Shown: one piece after another, positions 41,994-53,324 of the stretch
Numbering within the stretch: the first letter of the stretch is position 1
How the letters are laid out: each line of letters starts with the position of its first letter
Source of the DNA: Meghimatium bilineatum
Lineage: Eukaryota; Mollusca; Gastropoda; Stylommatophora; Philomycidae
DNA length: 64,000 nucleotides
Assembly (NCBI GenBank): GCA_034231615.1
Contig: CM067307.1
Span: 9,411,152 to 9,475,151, forward strand
Direction: 5' to 3'
Notes under the pieces: model-generated
Database searches by the model: none
Told to the model about the DNA's origin: nothing
The model's input: only the letters and a program-made list of their open reading frames with translations
Position numbers and translations under genes: made by a program

Positions 41994-42008
41994 ATGGGGG
42001 GGGGGGGA
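41994..42008. repeat. G homopolymer run
   Basis: About 13 G residues. Confidence 0.9.
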
Positions 42009-42221
42009 AGAATAAAAAAATAATTTATTACGGTGAAACACGCTACTTTAAACCGTGGGCCCCAATTCTATTTGATTATATAAGGAATTTTAACCAGAAA
42101 AAAGTGCAGATGGCGTTTCTGGTAACCATGCGATCACGATCTCCTAGCAAGTAGTGGCACAGATATACAAAATGATACTGTACACATGTCACAGAAATAA
42201 GAATTTGTTACGGAAATTAGC

Positions 42222-42285
42222 AAGGACATGCATGGAAGGTAAATAGTATTACTATTCTTTGCTCCTATTTCTGGATTCTGTAATA
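42222..42285 (-). mobile_element. SINE-A head fragment
   Basis: GACATGCATGGAAGGTAAAT then AGTATTACTATTCTTTGCTC is the reverse complement of the SINE-A 5' end. The 3' part of the element is absent. Confidence 0.75.
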
Positions 42286-42591
42286 CTGGGGTATATTAAT
42301 ATTCTGATCACACCGTCAGGTCATATTTTTTCAAGGTTGAAAGATAATACATATTAATAACGTTCAAATGTCATATAAAATGTAAAATAAGATCAAAAAA
42401 TGGATATACTCAAAACTTTAAAACCATTTTCAAATTGAATAAAAAATACAAGAATTATCAGAAAATAAAGTTCATGACTAATGACATTTAAAAATAGTAA
42501 AATTAATAAAATTTGTAAAATGTTGCCATGAAATGAATTAATAAAGTCAGCCACCGACGTGTAGTTGATAATTTCTCCAGTAACCGGTGTC

Positions 42592-42597
<6 letters not shown>
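42286..42597. other. Unassigned AT-rich DNA
   Basis: No feature recognised before the CAA run. Confidence 0.5.

Positions 42598-42642
<45 letters not shown>
42598..42642. repeat. (CAA)n microsatellite
   Basis: About 14 CAA units. Confidence 0.97.
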
Positions 42643-42859
42643 ATTCGACTGAAACGTAATCTAAAACAATTATTAGAATTTTAGTTTTAAAACGTTTCTC
42701 ACTTAATTAATGAACGTTTTATGTGTTATCTTGATTAATTTGTTTTTCTCAATAATTTGAGAGTTTGGTAATTTTATGTCCAATATTTAATACATACACG
42801 TAACTTATGGCATGGACCAGTTTAACTGTCTGTTCAACCTGTTCGCTGATATTAAACTG

Positions 42860-43460
42860 CTGGAGGTGAGTTGTGCTGGTGGTGAGTTATGCTGGAGGTG
42901 AGTTGTGCTGGTGGTGAGTTGTGCTGGAGGTGAGTTGTGCTGGAGGTGAGTTGTGCTGGTGGTGAGTTGTGCTGGTGGTGAGTTGTGCTGGTGGTGAGTT
43001 GTGCTGGTGGTGAGTTGTGCTGGTGGTTAGTTGTGCTGGTGGTGAGTTGTGCTGGTGGTGAGTTGTGCTGGAGGTGAGTTGTGCTGGTGGCGCGTTTGTG
43101 CTAGTGGTGAGTTGTGCTAGTGGCGAGTTCTGCTGGTGGCGAGTTGTGCTGGTGGCGAGTTGTGCTGGTGGCGAGTTGTGCTGGTGGCGAATTGTGCTGG
43201 TGGTGAGTTGTGCTGGTGGTGAGTTGTGCTGGAGGTGAGTTGTGCTGGTGGCGCGTTTGTGCTAGTGGTGAGTTGTGCTAGTGGCGAGTTTTGCTGGTGG
43301 CGAGTTGTGCTGGTGGCGAGTTGTGCTGGTGGCGAGTTGTGCTGGTGGCGAATTGTGCTGGTGGCGAGTTGTGCTGGTGGCGAGTTATGCTGGTAGGGAG
43401 TTGTGCTGGAGGCGAGTTGTGCTGGTGATGAGTTGTGCTGGAGGTGACTTGTGCTGATTG
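42860..43460. repeat. 16-bp minisatellite, about 37 copies
   Basis: GTGAGTTGTGCTGGTG units with GCGAGTTGTGCTGGTG variants clustering at 43130-43400. A longer segment around 43080-43140 recurs at 43240-43300, so a duplication of about 160 bases happened inside the array. Confidence 0.97.
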
Positions 43461-43561
43461 TAGCCAATTATCATCTCCTTTTAGATCTCAAACACCTGAC
43501 TGACAAGTCACATACCTGTTGGTGCATCACTCTGTGTGTGTGTGTAGAGATGACTGACCAG

Positions 43562-43690
43562 TATCATTATTATTAAAGCAATTATTATTGTTACTAAAGT
43601 AATTATTATTGTTACTAAAGTAATTATTATTGTTACTATATCAATTATTATTGTTACTAAAGCAATTATTATTGTTACTATAGCAGATTT
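43562..43690. repeat. 21-bp tandem repeat, 6 copies
   Basis: AATTATTATTGTTACTAAAGT units. Confidence 0.95.
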
Positions 43691-43771
43691 TACATACGTA
43701 TTCAGCCAAAAACACGTCTCATATTACAACCAATAATCGGTGTTGTAAAGTATTCTTCAAAATAGAAGACA

Positions 43772-43970
43772 CGGTAGCGTGGTGGTTTGTGAACTGATTT
43801 CTTCACTTCGTGACTCGAAGCTTATTTTCAGGACAAGCTAGATAGTTTCGACCAGATGTTACAAGGTCAACCTATCTAGAAATGGGCACTACATAAAACA
43901 TAGTAAGGTAAATGCTGACTGTGTGATGCTAGCCACATTACCTCATCGAGGTATTTATCGAAGAAAAAAA
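43772..43970 (+). mobile_element. Possible tRNA-derived SINE
   Basis: CACGGTAGCGTGGTGGTTTG looks like an A-box region, followed by CTCGAAGCTTATTTTCAGGA where a B box would be, and then a 3' body. The B box is poor; the assignment is tentative. Confidence 0.3.
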
Positions 43971-44330
43971 CGGCATAGCAACAAAATCCCATATGTGGCT
44001 GAAAGAAGCGAAATAATAATTCATTTTACTATTGTTCAAAATTGGGGTATGACAAAATGAACGCACATGCATCCCACATTCTTAGTTTTACCGATCTGAA
44101 TACATAGTATTACACTTTTACTGATCAAAATATGGAGTATTACAGTTTTACAGATCAAGAGAGAAAAAAAAATGAATAAGCTAGTATTTTTACATATTAG
44201 TTTAGTATGAAATTGAAATAAGAAGTAAATGATTTTACAAAATACAATATATTTTGAGGGATTATCAACAAAAGCCTTTTATGAAAAAATGTAATCAGAC
44301 ATTTTAGTAATCACATAAGATCGTAAGTAG
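43971..44330. other. Unassigned AT-rich DNA
   Basis: GTATTACA(C/G)TTTTAC(T/A)GATCAA recurs twice near 44107-44157. No gene. Confidence 0.5.
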
Positions 44331-44339
44331 AAAAAAAAA

Positions 44340-44575
44340 ACAGTCTTGAAGAGTTGGTTGCTGATGCAGCGGTCCAATTTTGAAACAGTCTTGAAGAGTT
44401 GGTTGCTGATGCAGCGGTCCAATTTTGAAACAGTCTTGAAGAGTTGGTTGCTGATGCAGCGGTCCAATTTTGAAACAGTCTTGAAGAGTTGGTTGCTGAT
44501 GCAGCGGTCCAATTTTGAAACAGTCTTGAAGAGTTGGTTGCTGATGCAGCGGTCCAATTTTGAAGAGTTAAATTA
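44340..44575. repeat. 45-bp minisatellite, 5 near-identical copies
   Basis: CAGTCTTGAAGAGTTGGTTG followed by CTGATGCAGCGGTCCAATTTTGAAA with hardly any differences. 45 is divisible by three, so frames stay open on both strands. Part of the unit matches the sequence at 28193-28217. Confidence 0.98.
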
Positions 44576-44804
44576 ACGTGACTTCCAAGTGGGAATTGGA
44601 GCCTAGCCACTATTATCTCGAGTAAACTAGATGGCATTGTTAGAAACACGTCAATATTAGTTTCTGATGATGAACTTGACAGGTTCAAGGGAGCAGGCTG
44701 TGTTGAAATTATTTGGACACTGCCGTGTTCTGTCGTCCAACTTGATGAAATCTAAATGTGTACTAATTTTCATGGGACTCAAAGGGGGCTGGCGTATCGA
44801 CACG
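44576..44804. other. Unassigned DNA
   Basis: A unique spacer that supplies the start of the 316-codon artificial frame beginning at 44667. Confidence 0.5.
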
Positions 44805-45565
44805 AGAACTTTCTCACATCGACACGAGAACTTTCTCACATCAACACGAGAACGTTCTCACATTGACACGAGAACTTTCGCATATCGACACAAGAGCTTT
44901 CTCACATCAACACGACAGCTATCTCACATCGACACAAGAGCTTTCTCACATCAACACGACAGCTTTTTCACATCGACAAGAGAGCTTTCTCACATCAACA
45001 CAAGAGCTTTCTCACATCGACACGACAGCTTTCTCACATCGACAAGAGAGCTTTCTCACATCAACACGACAGCTTTCTCACATCGACAAGAGAGCTTTCT
45101 CACATCAGTACAAGAGCTTTCTCACATCAACACGACAGCTTTCTCACATCGACACGAGAGCTTTCTCACATCAACACGAGAGCTTTCTCACATCAACACG
45201 AGAGATTTCTCACATCGACAAGAGAGCTTTCTCACATCAACACGACAGCTTTCTCACATCGACAAGAGAGCTTTCTCACATCAGCACAAGAGCTTTCTCA
45301 CATCAACACGACAGCTTTCTCACATCGACACGAGAGCTTTCTCACATCAACACGAGAGCTTTCTCACATCAACACGAGAGATTTCTCACATCGACAAGAG
45401 AGCTTTCTCACATCAACACGACAGCTTTCTCACATCGACAAGAGAGCTTTCTCACATCAGCACAAGAGCTTTCTCACATCAACACGACAGCTTTCTCACA
45501 TCGACACGAGAGCTTTCTCACATCAACACGAGAGATTTCTCACATCAACACGAGAGATTTCTAGG
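44805..45565. repeat. 22-bp minisatellite with 176-bp higher-order repeat
   Basis: About 34 units of GAGAGCTTTCTCACATCAAC AC type with (A/C)GAC, GAC and AAG variants. Marker variants such as CATCAG(T/C)ACAAGAG recur at 45106, 45282 and 45458, exactly 176 bases (8 units) apart. The long Ser-His-Thr-rich frames are artefacts. Confidence 0.97.
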
Positions 45566-45717
45566 AAGTCAAAGAAAATTAATCTGTAATGACGACAGTA
45601 CCTTGCGCAGAAGATAAGAAAGTAAATTAGCTCAAAGACTACATTACAATAATACAAATAAGTTTCTTGTGAGCACAATATTTAATAGCTTGTGTGATAA
45701 AGGAGATAACATTGTCA

Positions 45718-46030
45718 TCGATGTTCTCAAAGCATGCTGCGCAAGATAGAAAAGTACATGCTGAGAAAAGAATGGTGGGACTTGTTGAACAACTCAATTG
45801 TCCAGAGCATTACATGGATGTACTGCACTAGTCATGCTGGGGTCAGAGGAAAGGTGAGGACCGACTTATTGGCAGGCGGTGCGGAGATAGACAGCACATT
45901 GCTGAGAAGAGATAAAGCAGGCTAGATCAAGGCAGCAATACTTTGATTTCAAGATGACGATGATATCAATGAGTCTGAGAACGTACACATACAGAGAATT
46001 TAAGAAATGGGAGTATCTAGAGGAAAAGGG
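45718..46030 (+). mobile_element. Retroelement RNase H C-terminal fragment
   Basis: The 63-codon frame at 45734 ends with 'SITWMYCTSHAGVRGKVRTD' and LLAGGAEIDSTLLRRDKAG. 'W(I/M)..(P/S)HAGV.GN..AD.LA' is the conserved end of RNase H domains in LINEs of the I/R1/Jockey type. The catalytic His of 'HAGV' is present, while the following Asn and Ala-Asp are changed (GKVRTD). The rest of the domain is missing. Confidence 0.75.
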
Positions 46031-46054
46031 GGGGTGGCAAACTTTTTTGGAAGA

Positions 46055-46920
46055 CCCCGACATTGAAATAGTTCATGTTTCTTGATGTAAGCCGGCTGGT
46101 GTAGACACTGAAATAGTTGATGTTTCTTGTTGAAAACCTGCTGTTGTAGACACTGAAATAGTTGATGTTTCTTGTTGAAAACCTGCTGTTGTAGACACTG
46201 AAATAGTTGATGTTTCTTATTGAAAACCTGCTGTTGTAGACACTGAAATAGTTGATGTTTCTTGTTGAAAACCTGCTGTTGTAGACACTGAAATAGTTGA
46301 TGTTTCTTGTTGAAAACCTGCTGTTGTAGACACTGAAATAGTTGATGTTTCTTGTTGAAAACCTGCTGTTGTAGACACTGAAATAGTTGATGTTTCTTAT
46401 TGAAAACCTGCTGTTGTAGACACTGAAATAGTTGTTTCTTGTTGAAAACCTGCTGTTGTAGACACTGAAATAGTTGATGTTTCTTATTGAAAACCTGCTG
46501 TTGTAGACACTGAAATAGTTGATGTTTCTTGTTGAAAACCTGCTGTTGTAGACACTGAAATAGTTGATGTTTCTTGTTGAAAACCTGCTGTTGTAGACAC
46601 TGAAATAGTTGATGTTTCTTGTTGAAAACCTGCTGTTGTAGACACTGAAATAGTTGATGTTTCTTGTTGAAAACCTGCTGTTGTAGACACTGAAATAGTC
46701 GATGTTTCTTATTGAAAACCTGCTGTTGTAGACACTGAAATAGTTGATGTTTCTTGTTGAAAACCTGCTGTTGTAGACACTGAAATAGTTGATGTTTCTT
46801 GTTGAAAACCTGCTGTTGTAGACACTGAAATAGTTAATGTTTCTTATTGAAAATCTGCTGTTGCAGACACTGAATTGACGTTTTTGTTGAAAACCTGCTG
46901 GTATAGACACTGAAATAGTT
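46055..46920. repeat. 45-bp minisatellite, about 19 copies
   Basis: GTTGATGTTTCTTGTTGAAA followed by ACCTGCTGTTGTAGACACTGAAATA. The minus strand reads FSVYNSRFSTRNINY per unit for 297 codons. One unit near 46429 lacks three bases, and the A/G variant in TTCTT(A/G)TTG is scattered. No start, signal or domain suggests a real protein. Confidence 0.98.
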
Positions 46921-47938
46921 GATGCACCTAGGCTTCGATTTGAATAACATTATGTGGTTAAGAACTTGAGGCAAGATGTAAGAAGTAGTTTCAATGAAAA
47001 AATAACATGAGCTAATATCATTCATAGTCTCAGATCATCGCTGGGAAAAACTTACCAATATATATCTTAGCCAGGAGTGTAATGTTGTCAGTGTTTACTC
47101 GATAACAATAACCAATTTCTAACTGTTAAAAACAACAAAGACGAATTCAATTTAGAATTACATCCCCGAATACAGAATGTACTTTTCCATATTCAATATT
47201 TCATTCATTTACATAGTGAATATTGTTTCCTGCGTTCCGCTAATGGTTCACTGCACTAGTACACCTGTTTCACTCGAACCTAAAATAGCTTCCAAGAAGT
47301 TGGTGCTCATTGGTGCGTAGAGATTTAATCTAAAGATGAAGAACATGTCAGCCATATTTGAATTAACGTCACAACACGGGAAACTTCCGGCGGTGCGATT
47401 TAAGAAGACATTTGTTCTTATTGAATTAGAACTATAATCAGGAATTTGGTCCGTGTTTTGAGAGAATTTGGCTTTCTGTTATTGTTTCAAGTTTATATGA
47501 TCATTTTTTGGATATTATATTTAAAATCAAATGAAATCTCTTCTTTTCGCTTTATTCTCGCTTGACGATTACCTTGTATCGTGATGGGCAGAAACGTTCT
47601 CTGGAGATGCCTTTTTTGTGTGCTTTATATGCCTGTATGTTTGTTTGAAATCATCAATGATAGAAATTTCAGGTAATGAACTAGAGGGTGATTCATACCT
47701 TAAATAAACTGGGGAATTAGTAATCACTTCATCTGGCGTTCAGACATCCAGGGTCTCTTATTCAATCCTTGCAACTATATTAGAAACTACAATTGGCGAC
47801 AATTCTAATGCAATGTTATGACTAAATCGCTATAACAATCACAGGAAATGGTTTTCCACGCATACATCTTGATAGCATCTGCAGTTCTATAACAACCTGC
47901 ACCTAAAACGGAATTGAACGCGTTCAAACACACATTTC
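46921..47938. other. Unassigned DNA, about 1 kb
   Basis: Unique. It contains no long open frame, no known repeat and no simple sequence beyond short AT runs. Confidence 0.5.
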
Positions 47939-48024
47939 AGTTTTTAATAAATTGAGTACACACACAAAGAACACCCCAAAGGAACATTAGACTGGATACC
48001 TCATGACCTCAGTAGAAAAGGAAT

Positions 48025-48307
48025 CTTCTTCTTCTTCTTCTGCGTTCGTTATAAACTCCTGCAGATTAGCAGAATGTAGTCTGGAGAACGGAATGCTCTG
48101 TGTCATGGTTTACAGCATTGCTGCGATATCTGCGCCTTTCGACCTGACACATCCGACTTCAGCATGTCTTTGGGTCACTGACCCTATATGGGATGGGACA
48201 GCCAACTCCATCCCATAGCCTCCTTAGTCGCCTTTTACAACATGCGTGGAAGGTAAACAGTGTTGCTATTCTTTGCTCCCCTTTCGGGCCCCGTCAACAC
48301 ACAGGCG
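48025..48307 (-). mobile_element. SINE-A, full length, flanked by 86-bp direct repeats
   Basis: The 283-bp element runs from a (CTT)n tail at 48025 to CACACAGGCG at 48307, and its sense strand is minus. Both sides carry the same 86 bases (47939-48024 and 48308-48393, beginning AGTTTTTAATAAATTGA and ending AGAAAAGGAAT) with only two differences. An insertion with an unusually long target duplication is the simplest explanation. Confidence 0.93.
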
Positions 48308-48393
48308 AGTTTTTAATAAATTGAATACACACACAAAGAACACCCCAAAGGAACATTACACTGGATACCTCATGACCTCAGTAGAAAAGGAAT

Positions 48394-49100
48394 TAGAATG
48401 ATTTTGGAATTATAAGATACGATAAGAAAGTAAACATTAGCTCTATTACCACTTACTCTAAATAACTAAAATATATTTATGTCAAAAACAAAAAGGTAAT
48501 CTATTACCATGGTGAACTTTGTAATTCTCGAAGGTATACAGGTGGGAAAAAAACTCTAAGAAAGTTTAGAAACCAAGAAACATAACACAATTGATTAGAT
48601 TATAAATAAGGAATTGTACCAATCGAATAACACCTGAGGTGCAGGAAATTTACTGGAAATTTATTTTTTGTCAATCATTAAACCTTAATACAACTGGAGA
48701 GAAATTTGGAAAACAAAATAAACAATATAAAATGAAACAACCAAGGTATATATAATTAATACATAAATTATTAAACTCGGAAGCAATCACCGATACTGAA
48801 AACGCTAATAAGTTTGCCAAACAATTGTATAGTGTAGGTGCCCACAAACAATAATCAAGACATGAAAAATAAATCACAAACAGAAACACAAGATTCTCAA
48901 ATATTAATTTTTGATGATAGCCGAGAAGAAAGATATCACCAATGCAAATATAATCATTACAGAAATACAATCATCAAATAAGGAAAACTATAAATTCAAT
49001 ATCAGGATCAGGCATATTAAACTATACTCTCTTTAGAAGTTCCTGACAACATCCTAACCCAAGAATTATTTAATATCATTTGGTCTATATGAAATAATAT
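48394..49100. other. Unassigned AT-rich DNA
   Basis: A 99-codon minus-strand frame (48970-48671) is hydrophobic but has no family signature I recognise. Probably non-coding. Confidence 0.45.
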
Positions 49101-49104
49101 CACA

Positions 49105-49590
49105 AACATGGAAAATATCTACAAATTATTCCTATAATGAAAAAAGGTAAAAAAAAATTCCAAAGATTTAAATTCCTATAGACCAATCTCTCTTACTTCT
49201 CATTTGGAGAAGATATGGAAGACAATAATAAATTGAAGAATATTGCATTATCTAAATAAAAATTATCTATATAGCAAAACGCAATCAGGTTTTTAGATAA
49301 AAATCATTGTAGAATTGAGCAGATACTACAAATGGAACACGACATTAAAACCGGTGTTTTAAAAAAAAAAAGTCATAGCTATTCATTTGGATTTAACAAA
49401 AGCATTTGATGAATGCTGGCGGGCAGGTGCTGTAATTACAATTTTGAATAATGGGTTAAAAAGTAAGATTTACTATTATATTCGAAACTTTCTTCAAGAT
49501 AGATACTGCCAGAATTAATTAAAAAATGTCTGATTTGTTTGAACAGGTAAATGGAATTCCCCAGGGGTAAGATATTTCTCGTACTATATT
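49105..49590 (+). mobile_element. Jockey-like LINE reverse transcriptase fragment
   Basis: Across shifts and stops the plus strand reads 'DLNSYRPISLTSHLEKIWKT', then 'LYSKTQSGF', 'CRIEQILQMEHDIKTGVL', 'VIAIHLDLTKAFDECWRAGA' and 'NGIPQG'. These are RT motifs 1, 2, A (LDLTKAFD, with the first catalytic Asp) and B in order, in the Jockey/I-type arrangement. It stops at the PQG motif where a 44-bp minisatellite begins. The YADD motif C is absent. Confidence 0.88.
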
Positions 49591-49925
49591 TACTGTGGAA
49601 GTTTGAGAACTAACACGACCTGCTAGACAGGGGATACGGTGGAAGTTTGAGAACTAATACGACCTGTTAGACAAGGGATACGGTGAAAGTTTGAGAACTA
49701 ACAAGACCTGTTAGACAAGGGATATGGTGAAAGTTTGAGAACTAACACGACCTGCTAGACAGGAGATACGGTGAAAGTTTGAGAACAAACACTACCTGCT
49801 AGACAGGGGATACAAGGAAAGTTTGAGAACTAACACGACCTGTTAGACAGGTGATAAGGTGAAAGTTTGAGAACTAACACGACCTACTAGACAGGAGATA
49901 CGGTGAAAGTTTGAGAACTAAAGAA
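49591..49925. repeat. 44-bp minisatellite, about 7.5 copies
   Basis: GGTGAAAGTTTGAGAACTAA followed by CACGACCTG(C/T)TAGACAGGGGATAC. The parts CCTGCTA and AGTTTGAGAAC..AAC stand in the order found at the end of SINE-A. Confidence 0.97.
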
Positions 49926-50485
49926 AAAAAAACATGGTCTTTAAATAAAAAACTGCAAACTGTATATTCGCATTGAATGTTGAGATTGGCAGCCGATGCC
50001 CATGCTGCACAGAAGAAGATTACATATTAATAAGTAAAACTGTAGCAGAACTGTAATTCGACCGGTGAAACTTAAGAATATGGTAATTACGTAAATTGCT
50101 AATGACTAGAAACATAGGATAACACACACGAATCAACGTATCGACCAATAATCCTTTCTCAAGTACACAACATAGAACACGATAGTAAGGAATTGTTCGC
50201 GATCACATCATAACATTATTAAGAGGGATACATGCTTTATATTTGTTATTTGTTTTTTCTTAAACAGTAATATTTAATCCATTGTAGCTCTATTATGATG
50301 TTATATTGTATAGTGTCATTCGGTACTAGTCTTGTATTATATTGTTTTCCTGGTAGAGATATTTTGGTCGCAACGTCGATATGTGTGTTATCCCCGTTTG
50401 TGTCCAGTGATTATCATGTCCTCATTACATTGTTTCCAAGTTTCACATGAATATTAGATTGAATATTGCAATAAAATACAGTTTT
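49926..50485. other. Unassigned DNA
   Basis: Unique AT-rich sequence between the minisatellite and a LINE tail. Confidence 0.5.
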
Positions 50486-50489
50486 CTTG

Positions 50490-51292
50490 TTTATCATAAT
50501 CATCAGGTGCCATACTGGCTGGCGTAGGCGATCATGGCTCTGGACATCTCTCTGTCTACAGTATTATGTATCAAGATCGTTAGTTCTTTCCCTGCCGTGC
50601 CAGGTTGTCAAACTGTCTAATATTTGATCACCTTGACGCCTTCTGTCTCTGTTGCTTTCAATCTTTCCTGTTGTGACTAAGTTCTCTAAACCTGCCTGTA
50701 TCATGAAGTGGCCAAAAAATGAAGATAGCATTTTCCTTATATTATTGATTAAGGTCCGTTTCGCATTTGACTCTTTCAACACTTCCACATTAGTTTTTCT
50801 GGCAGTCCATGGTATTCTCAGCATTCTTCTGTAGAACCACATCTCTGTTGCTTTTAATTTCCCACATTCCAGTTTGTTTATTGACCAAGACTCGCACCCA
50901 TATGTTACTATAGCGGTTATATAGCACTGCAGAATCTCTCACCTCTAATGACAATGTCATATTACACAATATATTTTTCATTTTTCTGAATGTAGTTTCT
51001 GAATTATAGCCTGCCCTATTCTGCATCTATTTCTGTTGAACTTCTTCCATCTGATGTAATCATTGTACCTAGATATTTGAATTGGTGGACCTGTTTTAAT
51101 ACTATATCATTCACTATGATCTTGCAAGGTGTGTTATTATGTTTCTTTGAAATAACCACAACTTCTGTTATCTTGATATTTAGGAAGAGGCCTTTCTCTT
51201 TACTTTCAGTGACGACTACAATAATTAAATCTTGAAGGTCTTCTTCGCTTTTTGCAAACTTAACAGTAAGTTCTTGTTTATAATTATGTTAT
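50490..51292 (-). mobile_element. LINE 3' half, YADD family, uninterrupted copy
   Basis: The minus strand starts inside the RT core (VKFAKSEEDLQ), continues through the 'TPCKIIVNDIVLKQVHQFKY' and LGTMITSDGRS segment, then 'NILCNMTLSLEVRDSAVLYN', 'RMLRIPWTARKTNVEVLKES' and 'GHFMIQAGLENLVTTGKIES'. The element ends at an ATGATTATGAT-like tail near 50500. It is a close relative of the copy at 25663-26830 and shows that copy's sequence without the SINE. Stops and shifts make it a pseudogene; it is 5'-truncated at about 51292. Confidence 0.88.
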
Positions 51293-51927
51293 TTAAACTG
51301 TTGCACACAACACAACAGGCAAGGTTGAGAACTCTCTTAAAAAAACTTGTTGCTATCGGTGATGCTTGGCAGCCGGCAACGGCATATTTTCCGATTCAGC
51401 ATTAGGTCCCTAAATAACCAAAGTAGAGCAAAGTAAGTCATGGAGCGGCGTACAATTCAATTATTAAAAAGTAGGATGCGACAGTAACCATGGAAACGAG
51501 TGTGGCCAATAGTTATTAAAAAAAAGCCGCGGAAATGAAGAATAGTGTCAGAACGTGTGTCCGTCCCCCTCCCCCGCTGTTTATTTTCTGGTTTATGTGC
51601 GCGTGCTTAGGCTCACGAGATGTCCAGGTTTTATTGATTGTGTCCACGTTTATTATTGCAACAACTACACGTTCAGCACGCAGGTTGTGGTACGGGGAAG
51701 GGAGTTTACATAGGGAGATATCATTACGGTTTACCAAATTGGTCATTGTTGATAATTTTTTTTTTGAGTATGTTAGACACACTCTTGCGCTTATCTCAAC
51801 AACTGTACCAGAAACAATATCTCATTCGTGGTCATTCGTCGCACCTTACTACATATCGCCAGAAACAAATATTCTGCGTTATATCAATCCTGATTTTGAT
51901 TTTTATCTGCAACATGTCCATTATCAT
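51293..51927. other. Unassigned DNA
   Basis: A 183-codon frame starting at 51535 runs across this segment into the SINE. Its first part has no recognisable domain and its last part is translated SINE, so I do not treat it as a gene. Confidence 0.45.
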
Positions 51928-51941
51928 AAAGTGCAATCGCA

Positions 51942-52224
51942 CGTGTGTTGCCTTAGCCCGAAAGGGGAGCAAAGAATAGCAACACTGTTTACCTTTCATG
52001 CATGTTGTAAAAGGCGACTAAGGAGATTATGGGATGGAGTTGGATGTCCCATCCCATATAGGGTCAGTGACCCAAAGCCATGCTGAAGTCGGATGTGTCA
52101 GGCCGAAAGGCGCAGATATCGCAGCAATGTTGTAAACCATGACACATCGCATTCCGTTCTCCGGACTACATCATGCTAATCTGCAGGAGTTTGAGAACGA
52201 ACGCAGAATATGAAGAAGAAGAAG
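51942..52224 (+). mobile_element. SINE-A, full length, with TSD
   Basis: Flanked by AAAGTGCAATCGCA (51928-51941) and AAAGTGCATCGCA (52225-52237), a duplication differing by one base. The head CGTGTGTTGCC and the block GTTGTAAAAGGCGACTAAGG are present, the self-complementary middle is intact, and it ends in GAAGAAGAAGAA. Confidence 0.93.
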
Positions 52225-52237
52225 AAAGTGCATCGCA

Positions 52238-53070
52238 GTGGGCATAGGAAATAATGCATCTTCACGACTAACTATGGCCAGTGTGGACTGTCAGTTCACC
52301 TGCTGAACCTCCTTTGTGTCACGATTCAGAGCTGTCTAGAATATTTATTTCTTGACTTTCCTGTTTTTCTACGGTGTTTATGTGTATCGGCAATGTCGAG
52401 GCTTCGAGGTCATTTCCTTGATGCGGAGATGGGGGCTTAGTCCAGACACAAGAGGCTGGAGACTAACCTGGCCACCCCTTTATCGAACTAGAAAACAGTC
52501 GTACTCAAGCAAGCACAGATTCTGAAGTCGGAGATACCAGATTGAGAATCGCAGCAGCAACCATGGTATCATGTAACCAGCCTATTGTGTGAACGAGACA
52601 TAGAATAAGTCTATAATCTTTACTTCTTGCTTTCCCTGTTTTTCTAACTTTTCTAATGTTGATTGGACCCACCCAAATGTTACCTATTCCTCTCATGATC
52701 TTGGCGGCATATGTATTAATACTATTTATCATGGAATGCACACAAATTGACGGGTATTCGTGACCATGGACAATATAAGGAATGTGAGCTAAATTTATAA
52801 TCATTCTTCTAAAGTGATGCTTATGACTTTATCCCTTAATTTCATTGGCTGGCGACACAAGGTATACACAAAGTGACCAAGAAAAATTACGGATAAAGCC
52901 AAATCCATAATTTTAGAATGGTGATTCCTGATGAGACCGCATAGCTGTATAATTGACACAGGGCACGCGCTATCTCTCTGATGTTGATAACATTTTTTAA
53001 ATCTATGTATCGACTTCTCTCAGAAACAGTCGTTTTTAGCTACTCATGTTAATCCTGTTTTCTGTCAAAC
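52238..53070. other. Unassigned DNA
   Basis: CTTGACTTTCCTGTTTTTCT near 52352 and CTTGCTTTCCCTGTTTTTCT near 52625 suggest a partial internal duplication or two copies of an unknown repeat. The 99-codon minus-strand frame at 52804-52505 has no domain I recognise. Confidence 0.4.
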
Positions 53071-53074
53071 GTCT

Positions 53075-53300
53075 TAAATAAGAGGACGGTACAAGGAAGA
53101 TAAGAAAAAGAATAGAGGAAGATAAATGGAAGATAAGAAGAACATAAGAGAAAGATAAGAAGACGATAAAAGGCAGATACGAATAAGATAAGAGGAAAAT
53201 GGGGGAAAGATAAAAGAAAAATAAGAGGAAGATAAATGGAACATGAGAAGAATATAATTGGAATATAAGATGCAGATAATAGAAGCATAAAAAGAAATGG
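53075..53300. repeat. Degenerate AAGATAAGAGG purine repeat
   Basis: GGAAGATAAGA-type units of about 12 bases, no exact period. Confidence 0.8.
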
Positions 53301-53324
53301 AATCACCATCAATTTAGTTGCCAT

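Noticed and set aside
44667-45617. A 316-codon open frame rich in Ser, His and Thr
   Set aside because: It lies almost entirely on a 22-bp minisatellite, several frames of which stay open, and it has no domain. A gene would not be expected to stay open in two frames with the same wording.
46017-46910. A 297-codon minus-strand frame repeating FSVYNSRFSTRNINY
   Set aside because: The 45-bp unit is a multiple of three and free of stops in this frame. Start and end lie in unrelated flanks with no promoter, splice or domain evidence.
47680-47790. Another tRNA-derived SINE head
   Set aside because: A weak B-box-like TTATTCAATCC follows a poor A box, and no second copy or TSD supports it.
51535-52086. 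A 183-codon plus-strand frame as a possible gene
   Set aside because: Its final third is translated SINE-A and its start has no domain, codon bias or splice context.
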